Assembly: GCA_028023455.1 (NCBI GenBank)
Contig: JAQFVV010012398.1
Location: 4,426,682 to 4,490,681, forward strand
Direction of reading: 5' to 3'
DNA: 64,000 nucleotides
Origin: Epiperipatus broadwayi
Taxonomy: Eukaryota > Onychophora > Udeonychophora > Euonychophora > Peripatidae
The notes beneath the pieces were generated by a model. It worked only from the letters and a program-made list of their open reading frames with translations, was not told the DNA's origin and made no database searches. Of this stretch, positions 1 through 13,426 are shown in pieces. Within the stretch, counting starts at the first letter, position 1. Every line of letters begins with the position of its first letter. Position numbers and translations under genes: made by a program.

Positions 1-2750
1 AATTTGATGTACCATATATGTAGGTCAATTTAAATATATAAAATGAATTCAAAAATGGAAAAGGACAATCAAAAATCAACAGACCTATATTGTGAAAAAG
101 TTAAACGAATGCTATTTAAATTTAATATGCATAAACTTAAAATTGAAAAACTCTTTCATCAATATACAAATCGTATATATAATTCCAGAGGAACCAAACT
201 ATCAAAAGAACTTTTTACTACAAGGACTTATATGCTTTTATAAACCGGTCAAGGAGGAATGGAAAAAAAAAAGAAAAGTGGAAATCAGGAACCTGGAAGG
301 ACACCCGCTAAAAGACTTATATAAGTATAATTTTTTTTATTATTCACTCTTTATGGGTGTAGGACATTTAATATATAAAAAAAGAATTTCTTTGTTTGTA
401 GTGTATCATGTATATCATCTACTTTAAAATTAATTCATGTGATAATTACCATTGTATTATTTTGGGGGTAGAGATTGATTTCAGATGATTTTATAATGTT
501 TATTTAAATGCTTTTGCTATTATTGTCATTTTGGGGGTAGGTGAAATTTATATCATGTCATTCTGATATGCCTTATTTAAAATGCTTTACAAACAATTTA
601 AAAAAACGCTTAGAGATATTATTATTAGCATCAGAAGTTATTGTCAAATGCTTAGACTTATAGGTAGATTGCTTGCCTATTGAGTTACATCATCATCATT
701 TTCTTATAAAAGTGCATGGAAATAGTTTTGAAAATTTTGTATGCATTTCTTATTCTTTATTATTATTGTTATCATAGATTTAAGGCCAGAAACAACTGAT
801 TTATGCTTGGAAAATTTATGAGCTCATATTCCAGTACACTAATTTGCAAGAATATTAAGATTGTGAAAGTTTTACTTGTATAATTTGATGTTTCAACCTG
901 TATGTGTGTGGATAGACAAAGATCTCCACAAACTCAGTAAAGTCTAGCTCACTAAGATTTATGCGATATTCATAAAGTATTTGAACCCAGTGGAAGAGTT
1001 TTCCTACTTGAGTATTCTCTACACCGTAAGGTTTCTTATTTTGATGGCCAGAGGTAATTGGTATACCTATGTTTTTACATGACTAGTGATAAAAATCCTA
1101 GCATATCTCAACCTTAATGAAAAAGTTCTCTCTTATTCGGATCACTGCCTGCCTCATATTAATATTTGATATTTCTTATGTGTGTATGAGAAGATAGCCA
1201 TGATAAGCATTATTATAAGTATTGGATACCAGGTCGCAAACTCAATTTAATGTCAGAATGAATGCAGATAATGTATGTGCGATTGGTGTATTTGAATATT
1301 GTTTTTGTAGATTTGATTTAGCATTCGAGCCAAAAATAATTAAGTTAATAAATGTTAAGGGTTAAATAAAGCTTACAAATGTTTAAGCCTAAGAGTGAGC
1401 AATGTGTATATAAATTTAATTAATAAATATTTACATGGCCAGCTGAGAACTTCGCTGGAAAGGTAGTATTGTTAAAATATTATTGTGTCATAAAAACAAG
1501 AGCATAGAGAGTGCACTATGATGATGTTTGATCTTAATGCCAATTTATTTGCAATGACTTAGTCTCACTATTTTTAGATATCTCTGTTGTAAAGATTAGG
1601 GCAAAAGAATATTTAATCAGGATGATAGGATAAGATCAAGAAATTTGCGAGAGAATATCAACTATAGATTTGTTAACTAAAATTATTAAATTTCATTTGG
1701 GGAGAAATCGATTATGTATTTTCTAAAATATATCAGTAAATAAAAGAGAAAGCATTAAACACAACAGAAATTGGTATTCACTAGATATAAGATAAAATGA
1801 AAGCGTAAATATAATGTATATGTTTTTGTATTGAATTATAGTTCGTTAAATAAAATTTGTTATTTGTTTTAAATAAAATTTGCGTTTGTCTCCATGTTTT
1901 TGTGGGTTGTTATTATTATCTAGATATTTCCAATCCAATCATACATCAATATATTATTATTAATATTTGAATTATCATGTACGTAACTAATATTTAGTAA
2001 AACTATTTAAAAGGTTAATTTCAAATGCTTAAAATTACCAAATAATTTAATATTGTTGAAGTATAAATCGTGAATAGAGATAGTATTGAGTGATAGCGAG
2101 TGGAGAGGGTGGGCATAAAATCCTTTCCCCATCCGTTGTATTCAACCCTCTTTAGACACATTTTATTTTTATATAATTTTGTTATAATTGCGACTATGTT
2201 TTATGATGTGTTTATAAAGATTTAATAAGCTTAAAATATTCCAGTTTTAATGTAAATTGATATTAAACTGCATTAAAGACAACCGAAATCACCTTGGAGG
2301 CAATCAAGAGAGGAGTGTTTATCACCAATAACCTATCGCAGCTTATTCGATTTCCACACCTAATTATTCGAAAAACCCTGAGAAGAGATTGTAATGAGAG
2401 AAAGGAGCTAGCAAAAATGTAAAACTTAATAATAAAATATATAATAGTGTAATAGACATATGGATGTGAAGTTGATGGAGGAGTGGATCAGGAAGGTGGA
2501 GATGAATATAGAATTTTATAATTAGAATAAAATTTAATTGTAGCTTTAATCATAGTGAATGGGGAATGCGCTGAGAATAACCGGGAATTCTTAAAGATAT
2601 TAATATTGTCAATTTTAAAGCGTTCTCAGTCTTCTCTAAATTGATTATGTATTAACCCATTCATGAAATATTATTACTAAGAGTATTGAATTGAGATTTA
2701 ACCTTTATATTGTATTAGAGTTGCAATTTTGCGCCCTGGCAATTAAGCTT
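1..2750. other. AT-rich stretch, no gene recognised
   Basis: No recognisable domain, RNA gene or clear repeat was found. Two short overlapping frames near the left edge (43-243 and 92-427) are Lys/Asn/Ile-rich, have no known motif and look like chance frames in AT-rich DNA. Could be intron or intergenic sequence. Confidence 0.5.
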
Positions 2751-5700
2751 ATAGATGTTCTGTATCATCATCATCATCTCAGTAGGCTTCAGAAATAGTG
2801 TCAGCTGGGAATGATGAAGTATCCATCGATCCATCCTTAAAATGTTGTAATTGGCATGCAGTTTATCTGCAAGTGTGTAAAGGCCATATAGATTTAGATA
2901 GGGTATAATCAATCCATAGCATGGATGTGCGATCATTTGAACAAAATTCTCATTGGTTAGAATAAAGTTATAATTAGCTTAAACTATCCAATAATATATA
3001 TGATATTTGTAAGCTCTCCCAATCGTTTAGTTATGTTTGAAATTCAATGTGGATGACCGATCGAGAGATTGCAAAATACGTTTTATGTTAATTCAATAAG
3101 TTTTTATAAGGTTAACAAAATAAAGAATAACTTTTCATTTGTTGAATTGATTTTTAATGAGTTACAATTGGCTTGTAACGCAGTCGCACGAAGGAGATTA
3201 TATTTAATTTATACGTATGAAATATATTAGTCTATACATTGTATTTGAGAAATTATTATATTAAATATATACTTAGAAATTATTTAATCTATACTTATTA
3301 TACGAGAATATATATAATTGATGCATCGCATATTTAATTGATACTTAAGAAATGCATCTTTCATTGATTTATATTTAAGAAAATGTTCATCTTTCAAAAA
3401 CCAATAATACATTTAAATACTTTTAGTTAGAAATGGCTTAAATATATTTTGTTAGAAATGGCTCCTTTAAATATTTTTTTTTGTTAGAATATATATATGT
3501 TTAACTAATAGATCCATATAAATTGCAAACAGCAAGGATGCAAGTGATTAATCTTATGGAATATTGTTACAAGATTTGAGAGGTATGGATAAATGCATGT
3601 TACTTTTAGTTTAATTGATATGTTAATGAGATAGTTTCAGATGCTAATTACAAAATAATAATGTTTTTGTAGAAGTTGATATAGTCTGCCAAAAACATGT
3701 TTCCAATTTACTAAAGCAAATGCAGCTTTAAAGTCAATTTGACATTTAACATAATTTGTATATTTATTTGCTTTTGCAAACAATATTCTTGTAATCAAAG
3801 AATAGCCTGAGAAGTATAATGATCCTTTTATTGCATAATGTGATGAAGATTATTTAAGAAGAATAAGTTTATTCAGTTTTTTTAAGATTAATCTTGCAAG
3901 AATATTTTCACCAATATCCATCCTCAAGTGATAATTCACAAATCATTTACTAAAAGGATGTAAAGCTTTCTTTGTAGGACAAAATGTTATATTAGTTGAA
4001 AATTTGGAAATATTAAATTTGAAAGCATAGACTTGATTAAAGCACTATTTTATTAAAAGAATAAGCTGTTTATAAACCTTAGTGAGTATAAGATCTGATG
4101 TTAAATGGGTATGAGTTTTAGCTGTGTGATTTCTTCAAATGTCCGATGTTATTCTTTTAAAAAAAAACTAAATACTATTTTGAGTGTCATTTATTCCTAT
4201 ATTATATTCTAAGTGTTCAATGGGTTCATGCTTACTCTTATTCCTGAAAAAAAAATGTCATTCTTTAATAAAATGGGAATGTCTTAATATGTGAAGCAAA
4301 TATGATTTTGTCTAATTTGTAACAGTTCTTATTAGCTTGATAAGTTTGTATTATTATTTTTAAAATATGTGCGTTTGTATTATTTTTCTTAATCTAGGTA
4401 TTATAACATTCAGATTGAAACGTGCAAGTAGTTAGTTGGATTGCTTTCTTTCATAGTTTAAATGTAAAAAAGAAATCTTGCATCATTCAATTGTGAAATA
4501 GCTGGAAAGTTGAATTAATAAAGTTTTATGGCTGATAATATATCTTACAATTATTATGTTGGAAAAATCAACAATAATATGTTTAAATTCAAAAGAAATT
4601 GATCACTTAATTATAAAATTATAAATTGATATGTTATTCTAATATCTGATTAATTTTACCATTCTAAATGCATAGTAAAAATATATCATTACAGTTTTAA
4701 AATTGGATGAGATACAAAAAAAAAAAAAAAAGATCAATGAAAGACGAGTCTCTTTCTTTTACAAAGATAATTATACTTGGTAGATAAAATTATGAAAATA
4801 GTAGAAAGGCAGGTTAAGCTCAATTTTTAAGGATGGTGGAAACTCATTGTAAGAGCAATTGAAATTGCACCATAGGATAGTATTCAAACATATATAAAAA
4901 TTTTCATTGAGCAGTGAATAGTGTATCAGTTATGACTCTTGCTTTTTGGTTCACATAAATTGCTGTGAAATAAAATTGTTGCAACTAATGAATAGTTTAT
5001 AATAGCTCTAACTGAAATGTGTATTGTGTCTAATTTTGTTAATAGTACTTGTGCACTTATGTAATGTTTGGTTTATAAATAAAAATATGAATTTTATTTA
5101 GAGCAGTAGTAATAACTGGTGGTGTTGATATTGAAAGCTTTATTTCAGAGAGTACAAATATGTTATCATGATGATCATTTAAAAATTCCATTATCAGTGA
5201 GAAGCCTTTTTGTGAGTTTAGTCCATGAATACTGATTAATGGTGCTAATGTTTATATTGTGCATATTATGAGATATTGGACAGGTGCTTTTGTTGATATG
5301 TTTTAAACTTGTGATTGGAATCTTGATTCTTTTACTATTTTCTGAAGCAGATAAAATGAGATTTCTTTTTGAATTGTATACATAGTTTTTTTAACTGAGA
5401 AATATCTTCTGTTAAGATGATACCATAATGGGAAGTTTGGTTTGAATCTTGTAAATAACTATTAGTCTCACTTGTGGATTTCTTGAATTGGGCACCCATA
5501 TATGATTCTTGGGATTAGATAAGTATAGTTGTGTCATCTTGCTTAAGTTGATTACTCTATAGTTCAATTTCTTCACAGTAAAAGTTATTGATATGTTGTT
5601 TTAAATTAATATGTTATATATTTTAAAGATATTAATATCTGAAGGAAAAATTGTCTCTGGAAACTACATTAGCCTGTGATCTAGGTTTTTGATCATTGCT

Positions 5701-6130
5701 ACATAAATAATTTAGTTTGTCTATTTTACACATCTACATTGAATTGAGAGTCAATGTGACTAGATCTGGAACAATGAAAGCAATGGAATGTGTGCCCTTT
5801 GTACTGGTTATAATCAGAATGAATCAGATAAACATGTGATGAGAAATTCATCTGGTGAATGTCCTTATTGATCGCCATGAATTTATAGGAATTTCCAAAA
5901 GATATATATCAGTAAAAGGTTTCTTTGTTATGATAATTAACTGAGCTAAATTGGCAATGCTTTTCTATTGAACTATATATATATATATATTGTATTGCTA
6001 ATGAATAGCGCTTCATATAAAATTGTTGTTTGCAACTATTAAATAAAATCATATATTTAAATAATGGAAAGATTTTGAAATTAAAATATCTCATTTGAAA
6101 AAAGAAGAAATCTATAAAAGCTTAAAGAGT
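2751..6130. other. AT-rich stretch, no gene recognised
   Basis: Holds simple A/T runs, an (AT)n tract near 5975 and a (TCA)n run near 2766 that resembles the minus-strand tail of an RTE-type retroelement, but without supporting sequence next to it. No coding or RNA feature can be supported. Confidence 0.45.
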
Positions 6131-6135
6131 AATTA

Positions 6136-7470
6136 GAGGGGGAGGAGACTGTAATATCCGCACTTACGACTGTGCCAAGGTTATAACTGCAAGTCATACT
6201 GTGCAGTCAGCAAATAACGTTATACAATTCCCACGCTGTTCTTTTCCAACAAAGCTCTCCAACAAATTGGTCTGCCACGAAGCTCTCCAAATGAATTGGT
6301 CTGCAATGAAGCTCTCAAATGAATTGGTCTGCAATGAAGCTCAGCCACAGATGCTCTCCCACAAATGGTCTGCACTGACTGCTCTCCAATGAATGGTCTG
6401 CAAGTGGATGCTCTCCAAATGCATGGTCTGCAACTTGCTACTGCGTAACTGCTCTCTACTACTCTCTATGTTACACTGCTTAGTTATTACCCAGTGTTCC
6501 TATCGCTCTCTGACAACCGCAACAATCAATCAATGCACTGACCAATAGAGTAACGTCTCTTATCCAGAAATATTTGTAATCAGCAAATATTTCTAGGAAT
6601 TGTCAATCGCCATCACGTCAGTGCACTAATTAAATTTCTCAGCTATCAGAGCACGATCTAAAAACAGCCTTACGAATAAATTCTAGTTTTTCTGGAGTGC
6701 ACAAAAATGTCTACCATTTTTACAAACACTACAGAGACAATTTAACTTGGCAAAAGTTAAAACTATAAAAACTTAAAAATAAATCTTTTACATGAGATAA
6801 AAATACTCTCTTTTTATTTAATTTAAAGAAAATAAATATGTGTGTGCATAAATAATGAGATGATTATAAACATAAAGAAATAATAAAATGTGTGCATGTT
6901 AAAAAAATAAAATATGAAATTAAATATTAAAAATAAATGAAAGTTTATAAATAAAAATTTTCCTCAAAGATTGCATATACTCACAAGCTATATAAAAACA
7001 GGATTAGCAATGCTACTAATTAAAATCCATAAACAACAGAATTAATTAAAAGGCATCCTATCAAAAGAATTTAATCAAAGCAATGGATGAATTTAAAAAC
7101 TAATTAAGAAGGATAAGGCCAAAAACTTTGTCAGAGTCATTCACATATCTAGTCTTTCACGTATTTAGATCTGGTCATCTATTAGACATAGTTTTTAAAA
7201 TGTAATGTTAAGCCAAAAGTCGGAGCATATGGCCAGACTTCAGCCTCTGTTCGACAGAACATCAGCAGTTTTCCTGATAAAAGCAATGCCCATGTAATGA
7301 TTTGAAGCTGCCAGGAATGTCTAACTGCCTGAAATAGAAGTATCACAGAATAGCAATCATCAGAACCTCAACAGAAACTTAAAATCCAACTGGTTGGTAA
7401 AACACACACATAGCAGTAAATAATTTGAAGCCATCACTTTCAAAAATCCTATAGGTAATAACATTTTCTT
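6136..7470 (+). repeat. Degenerate LTR-like fragment, plus strand
   Basis: A purine-rich tract at about 6136-6150 (AGGGGGAGGAGAC) is followed directly by a TG start at 6151, as at a polypurine tract/3' LTR junction. The part at about 6770-7100 shares a colinear series of short blocks with the LTR at 62270-62600: CTCTTTTTATTTAA, a GATAAAGAAAT-like block, TGTGCATGTTA, GCTACTAATTAAA, and AATTAAAAG...ATCAAA(A/G)GAATTT. I infer a diverged relative of the same LTR family. The right boundary is unclear and no partner LTR was found. Confidence 0.45.
6251..6436. repeat. Degenerate ~30-bp tandem repeat
   Basis: About six imperfect copies of a unit built from GCTCTCCAA followed by ATTGGTCTGC, with spacing varying around 25-32 bp. 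It is clearly richer in G+C than its surroundings. An open frame (6201-6392) runs through it with repeated Ala-Leu/Asn-Trp-Ser-like residues, but this is a product of the repeat rather than evidence of a gene. It lies inside the LTR-like fragment, where variable minisatellites are common. Confidence 0.6.
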
Positions 7471-10400
7471 ATTCCAATTCTTGATATTAATTAATGTAGC
7501 AATTGCAATCTTTGAAGCCTCCAGATTCAGTGTAATAAATGAACTCTATAGATCACATAAAATGAATGATTTATGTGTATGTTTGAATGTTTGTACTTAT
7601 TTTAATGCTTTATGCTATATTATATTACTATTGTGTGTTTCATTAAGAATGTGTGTGGTTATTATATTTATAAAATCATTGTTTATCTTTAATTAAAAGA
7701 TTTATAAAATTAGTTTACAAGTTATATTAAACATTAGATTTAAAATAAATTATTCTATAAATTAGTATTTGTTGGTCAATTTCTTTTGATTATACTACTA
7801 AAAAAAACTATTTAGGAGAGAAGTTAGAGCAGCAATTTATTATATTATTCTTTTGATTGAGCTAGTTGGGATTTCTTAGGCTCTGAATTAGTTTGCCATC
7901 ATTCAGGGTACATTAGTTACCTTTTGTAATTAACTGGCACCTGAAGTTATACTTCAAAATAAAAAAGTCCTTTGAATGATAGGTGTTAAATTTAGCAGTC
8001 AAGAATATCTATGGCCTTGAAATGTAGTCATAGTTTTTAATGAATATTAATGTGAGCACAGCTATTTTTTGTATGTGAGCATAGTCTAATTTTTGTATGT
8101 ATGCACATATGTATATTTTAATTTTTAATTTTGGATTTTTTATTTTTATATTTATTTTAATTTAAATAGAATTTAAGCTTGGTTAGGAGGGAATGTAGTT
8201 TTTTTCTTTTTTTGTTTGAATTTTGTCATTGATTGGGTAGATATTCTGTGTTAGATTTTGTGACCAATCAGGGGGATTTTGTTAAATTTTTAATCTTTTA
8301 CCAAATTTGTAATTTTTGATTATCGCCATTTTACTGTGTATTTTTTTTCTTTCTGATGAAAACCAGTCCTCTGGTTGAAATATAATATTATTTATTAGAT
8401 TTATAAGTCTTTTTTTGTTTATATATATATGATTACTAGATGGAACTATTGGTAAAGCTCCATCTAGTGATCATAAAATGCAAGCTATAAGCAAGTTACG
8501 AAATTTATAATTTGTTTTGTTTAATATATATATATATACATAAACAGTAAAAGATAAACAAAAAAATCGTTAAAAAAACTTAAAGAAACTTCACATAAAT
8601 GCATTAAAAAGTAAAATGTGTATTAGAAAGTAAAAAATAAACTTTCTTTAACTTTTACTAATAATAATCATATTCAGAAATCAGATTCCCAAAAATCATT
8701 TAAATAAACTTGCAATTATTTCCCAGTTTGAAAGTATTAGAATAGATATAAGGAAGGGAGTATCATTCTTTGGGAATCTGATTTTTATGCATGGACTCCC
8801 CATATATTTACTTGTGAGAGCCGAAAGAAACTTGTTTTTATGATTTTTTTTTACATTTTAATGCATTTATTTGAACCCAATCATTTCTTTAATTTTTTGA
8901 GATTTTTTTTTTAATAATGAATAAAAATAAGATTTTTTTCATACTGTATGTTACATTTAATTATTCAATACAAACACTATATTCAAACATTACATACATT
9001 TTTTTTTTCTTTTACAATAATAATATTAATCATATACAGGTAAATTTATTATAATATATGATGTTTTTTAATTAATACCTTTCATATTTCAAAATAATTC
9101 TAATGAAAAATTAAAGTTAATGTATACACTTTTAAAAGAATGACCTACAACATTATAATGCAGTAGTGATGTGGCCAAAATATCTTAATATAAAACAATA
9201 TAACATAGCTATACAGATAAATCTATATAAAAAAGGGAGAAGGAAATAATTATCTTGCATGTTATATTTGTAAGTATTTGTATTGTTGTGTTTTTATTAT
9301 TATTAATTCTAATTAATTGTATATAAAAAACATAGATGCCATTATGTATACAATGTAAATGAAAGTTTTAAAATAGTTTACATTACATTGATAAGATCAA
9401 AATATATTTGTCAAAAAAACTTTTCTGTATTATTTTCAGATAATTCTGTATTTTCATAATCTATTACATTTAAAAAAAAAAAATATGGTTCTCATTGATA
9501 CCAAATATTAAAAACTAACAAAAATAATATAGATCATTAATGTAATATGAAAATCTATGTTAAAATCTTAAATTGGTTTTTATGTACTTACATGCATTTA
9601 TATAAATAAACTTTAAAAAAAAGAATTGCTAGTTTATGAAGGAAAAATTGGCCAAAAATATGATTTACATACATGTTTAATAAGTAGATAATATTCTCAA
9701 CACTTTCAGTTGTGAACATGATGATTTACTTGTCAGCTAAATTTAAGCAAATTTTATTTTTTACATATTTTCAATTAAATATCAAAATATCTTTAATGTT
9801 TAATATTTTTGGAAAAACTCAGAAAAAGTACAATCATATACATAATTATCAAATTTTTCAAATGTATTTTTTTTCCTCTGTTTAATTCCCTTTTGTGTCA
9901 AAATGAAAAACAGTTGCTCATTTATTCAAATCTTGAGCTTTATTTGAGCTTGAAAACAGTTTCAATTACAAATTCTAGAAACAAAAATTAGCTAAAAGTA
10001 TTTTTTAAAAAAGGAATATTAAATGAGGAAATTTATAAGATTATGTTAGATCAAAACAAATCATGTAAAAAAAAAATTGACTTTTTCCTAGATAATGAAA
10101 GATCAAAATATCATGTGTAAACTTGATGAAAAAACAATTAGACATGTGTGTATAAATATGTACTATTGAAACATATATTGAAAATAAATTTTAATATATT
10201 ATAACAGTGCAGGTTATTTTCTCCATAAGAAGGGATGTTTATAAATTGACTGTAATATAATTTTTTTTGTTATGATTTACAAGATAATCAAACTAAGGTT
10301 TCTAATGAAAAACATAATTGTAAAAATATATGACTATATTGAGAAACCACAGTTATATTTTCTGATTATTTTACCTCTCTAAGGTGGAATTAGTTAAGGT

Positions 10401-12180
10401 AATATTTAAAAGAGATCACCACTATTTAAGAATAGCTTATATCTGGATGCCGGCATTAAAAGTAAGTTAATGCACTATTTTATTGATAAGAGGAAAGTGA
10501 TCCAAATACTAACTCTTCATCAGAATATGAAATATCAATTTATAATTTTCTTTTATATTGAATGATAAGTTGCTAATTAGCATAATTTCTGAATAAAACT
10601 AGTTAGATTTTAAATATATATTTAATAACGATACAAAATAACTGTTTCTCTCACCACAATATAATTAATTATTCTAATAATATATAAATAAAGAAAATAT
10701 TAAATGACAAAATATTATACAATTAACAAAATGTCTAAAATTAAATAATCCATATAATAAAAAGTTACAGTTTTACTTATTTTTAATATATAGGGTATAT
10801 GAGCACAGATTTTCACATGACCCACCACTCTCCACTCTATCTCATAACACCGATACACTTGAACACATATATGTTGAAAAGATAAATAATCACCAATACA
10901 CATATTTCATGCTAAACCAGCAATCATCAGTTGGTCCAGATTATCATCTCTACACATATATGCACTAAGTATTCAGATATATATTAAGCTAGCCAATCTT
11001 TATACTTTAATGGACAGGCTTCAATCCACTCCACACTCCAACTATTCAACCATCCATCTAATTGAAAATCTGATGATGAAAATGCTCAAAGGCCACCCTG
11101 AGGCTGAGATTCTCGTTATATCCAGGTTGACTAAAGTCAATCTGATCCCTTATGTACAGGACATAATCCATTTATTACATCTCTACTATGTAATAACTGA
11201 AATACAGGTTTATTATGTACCTCTTTCAATATATGTAGACTTTTATTAATTATTAAATAAAATGTGTTACTAGTATTTTCCATAGTCAGTTCAAGTTATA
11301 GGTATTTTTTAAAATATATTTTGCATTTCTGTATCTTGACTTGTATGGTCTTTTTTTTTCCAGCTTAATTTTTTGTTGGATGATGATTTTTTTGTGCTTT
11401 TACTCAAATTTTGCAGATGTTCATAATTTCTATTCAGTTTATAAATAACTATTTGACAACAGACTAGAGATAGGCATATTTAACTGGTCAGAGCAATATT
11501 TTTCATCCACATAGCACATTAGCAACAAACAGTCATACCAAAGGCCATTAGCCTGCCATGGAGAATATTTAATAACTGTGTTTGGTAGCTTTCATGACTT
11601 TAGATAAATGGAAATTTGGCTATTAGCTAATTATTTATTATTGCTACCTTCACAATCTCAATGATTCTAGGTTTTGTTATTCTGTAACTAATTAAGCTTC
11701 GTCACAGCAAAGAAAAATGTGAGAGAAAATGTGCCAAAGCATGAAACCATGGTCAGGGGTTTGGGGAGGGGTTCCTGACAGAGATATTTTAAGTGCTGGC
11801 TCTGGCTAAGCATTTATCATAAAACTTGTAGAGGAATTGGCAATCCTCACTGTTTATAACTTACAAGCTTAAGAGATATGGTCATGTGATCTATGAATTG
11901 GATCTATGACTTTTATTTTGACTATTTGTGATTGACTCTGTCTTATATACACTGTCTAATGTGTCACTGCTGTTTTTGATAAACAGAATTTCATTTCTTT
12001 TGATATTAACTTATATTCTAGGAGTCAAACTTAGATTTTTAATCTGCCTTGAAATTATTTCCACCCCATTTACTATTTTTTGTTTTTGAAATTACCAATG
12101 TTGCTTAGCAACAATTTCTCAAAAATTTTTATTACAAAAAAAAAATAATTTTAAAATTAAATATAGTATGTGGTTTTTTT
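7471..12180. other. AT-rich stretch with small hairpins
   Basis: No gene supported. Visible structure: a hairpin at 8428-8473, whose arms GATTACTAGATGGA and TCCATCTAGTGATC surround a 14-base loop, and an inverted pair at 8675-8690 and 8769-8784 (AAATCAGATTCCCAAA and its complement). These could be small MITE remnants. A frame at 11010-11249 has no recognisable domain. Confidence 0.4.
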
Positions 12181-12345
12181 TTTTAATGTTTTATAACAAG
12201 GAATGGAAACCTTGGACATATGTGCCAAGTGTGGCACACAGCACTCTGAGTTTAAATAATAACAAATTATAAATGCACACATTTGCGCCACCTACATTTT
12301 CCATGTGCAACTCATACATAAATGGAAACCATGATTGTTTAATTT

Positions 12346-12454
12346 TTTTTTTTTTAAAAGTGTCATAGCATTGGCCGGGACGCGAACCCGCAACCCGGGC
12401 AACTGCCTGCAAGTGCAAGGCAGTCGCGCTGACCTCTCGACCACCAATGCAAAA
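12346..12454 (-). mobile_element. tRNA-derived SINE with 16-bp target duplication
   Basis: Read on the minus strand, the body starts GCATTGGTGGTCGAGAGG, which matches a Pol III A box. It has GGGTTCGCGTCCC as a B box and a short acceptor-like pairing (GCATTGG with CCAATGC). A tail TATGACACTTTT then leads into a poly-A run. The insertion is bounded by a perfect 16-bp direct repeat (CATGATTGTTTAATTT) at 12330-12345 and 12455-12470, so it arrived by LINE-type target-primed insertion. The anticodon region forms a 6-bp stem (ACTGCC/GGCAGT) with an 11-base loop, so it is not a functional tRNA. The parent tRNA is uncertain. A second copy lies at 63163. Confidence 0.88.
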
Positions 12455-12470
12455 CATGATTGTTTAATTT

Positions 12471-13426
12471 ACTAATTATTTTGTTCAATAAACATATATT
12501 TGATCTTTTCTATTTTCAATAAAGATAAGAGCTAAGTGGGCTGGAAATATTTTTTTTCCCCAAGGAGGATTAATTTTGCCTGGGTTTTTTTTTTCACGGT
12601 CAATTCACCTTTGATACGTTTGCATGCAACTATATGTTTAGAGTAAATTTATATTCAGACAGAATATTATATCGATTAATCCATTTGAAAAACTTTTATT
12701 CATAATTATATAATAACATATTTTAAATTTTGATGTGTTTACTTGAAAAAAAAAAGTTTATTATTAGTGATAGTGAGGTTAATGCATGAACGAAGTCTAC
12801 AAATAAGTGAGACTAGATAATATTGTTCTGATTTAAAAGAAGTTGTTTTTTTCTTTTAAATGTCTATTGTGTAATTAAAACAAATTTCTCATAGAGAAAA
12901 ATTACAAAATAGCCATAGTTTTAAAGAAAAGAAAAACATATGAAAAACAATTTCAAGTTGATTTTTTATATCACAAAAATGACTTTTTTTGCTAGAAAAA
13001 TACTTGTTTATTTTTTTAGAATTTATTAATCAGCTTTTTAAATTAATCTATGAAAAACTATATGCACTTTATCTACTCTGAATCACTGTACATTAATTGG
13101 CAATTTTGTAAACAATACCCATATTTTTAAGCATCAATGAGATGAATCTTCATGCCAAAGCAAATTTTAAGCATATCTTTAGAATGCAATATAATTTAAC
13201 AAAACATACTTTTCATATATGATCCTATATATTTTAAAATATTGAATGATCGCTAATAAAAGATCTGGTTATAATAGGCTTCAAAAGTATATAATTTTGA
13301 AGCCCATTATATTGACCAATTTTGATACTATATATAATAAGATTGGTAGAATCATTTTGGCACGTGAAATAACATTGTAAAATAGGTTGGCATGACACTA
13401 TTTATAGGTTACCAACCCCTGTATTA
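12471..13426. other. AT-rich stretch, no gene recognised
   Basis: Only A/T runs and a small hairpin near 13270-13310 (arms around TAATAGGCTTCAAAA) are visible. Confidence 0.4.

Noticed and set aside
2715-2936. Minus-strand frame and (GAT)n run suggesting the 3' end of an RTE-type element or a SINE using it
   Set aside because: The trinucleotide run is suggestive, but the adjoining sequence does not match the RTE copies here and no target duplication was found.
7481-7696. 71-codon hydrophobic frame that could be a small membrane protein
   Set aside because: Hydrophobic frames arise easily from T-rich DNA, and no supporting context was seen.
11010-11249. 79-codon plus-strand frame with mixed composition
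   Set aside because: No domain, no splice or promoter context and no homologue I recognise. A frame of this length is not exceptional in a 64-kb window.
12345-12457. Possible functional tRNA gene on the minus strand, from good A and B boxes
   Set aside because: The anticodon arm has an 11-base loop, a poly-A tail follows, and a 16-bp target duplication surrounds it, so it is a retroposed SINE.
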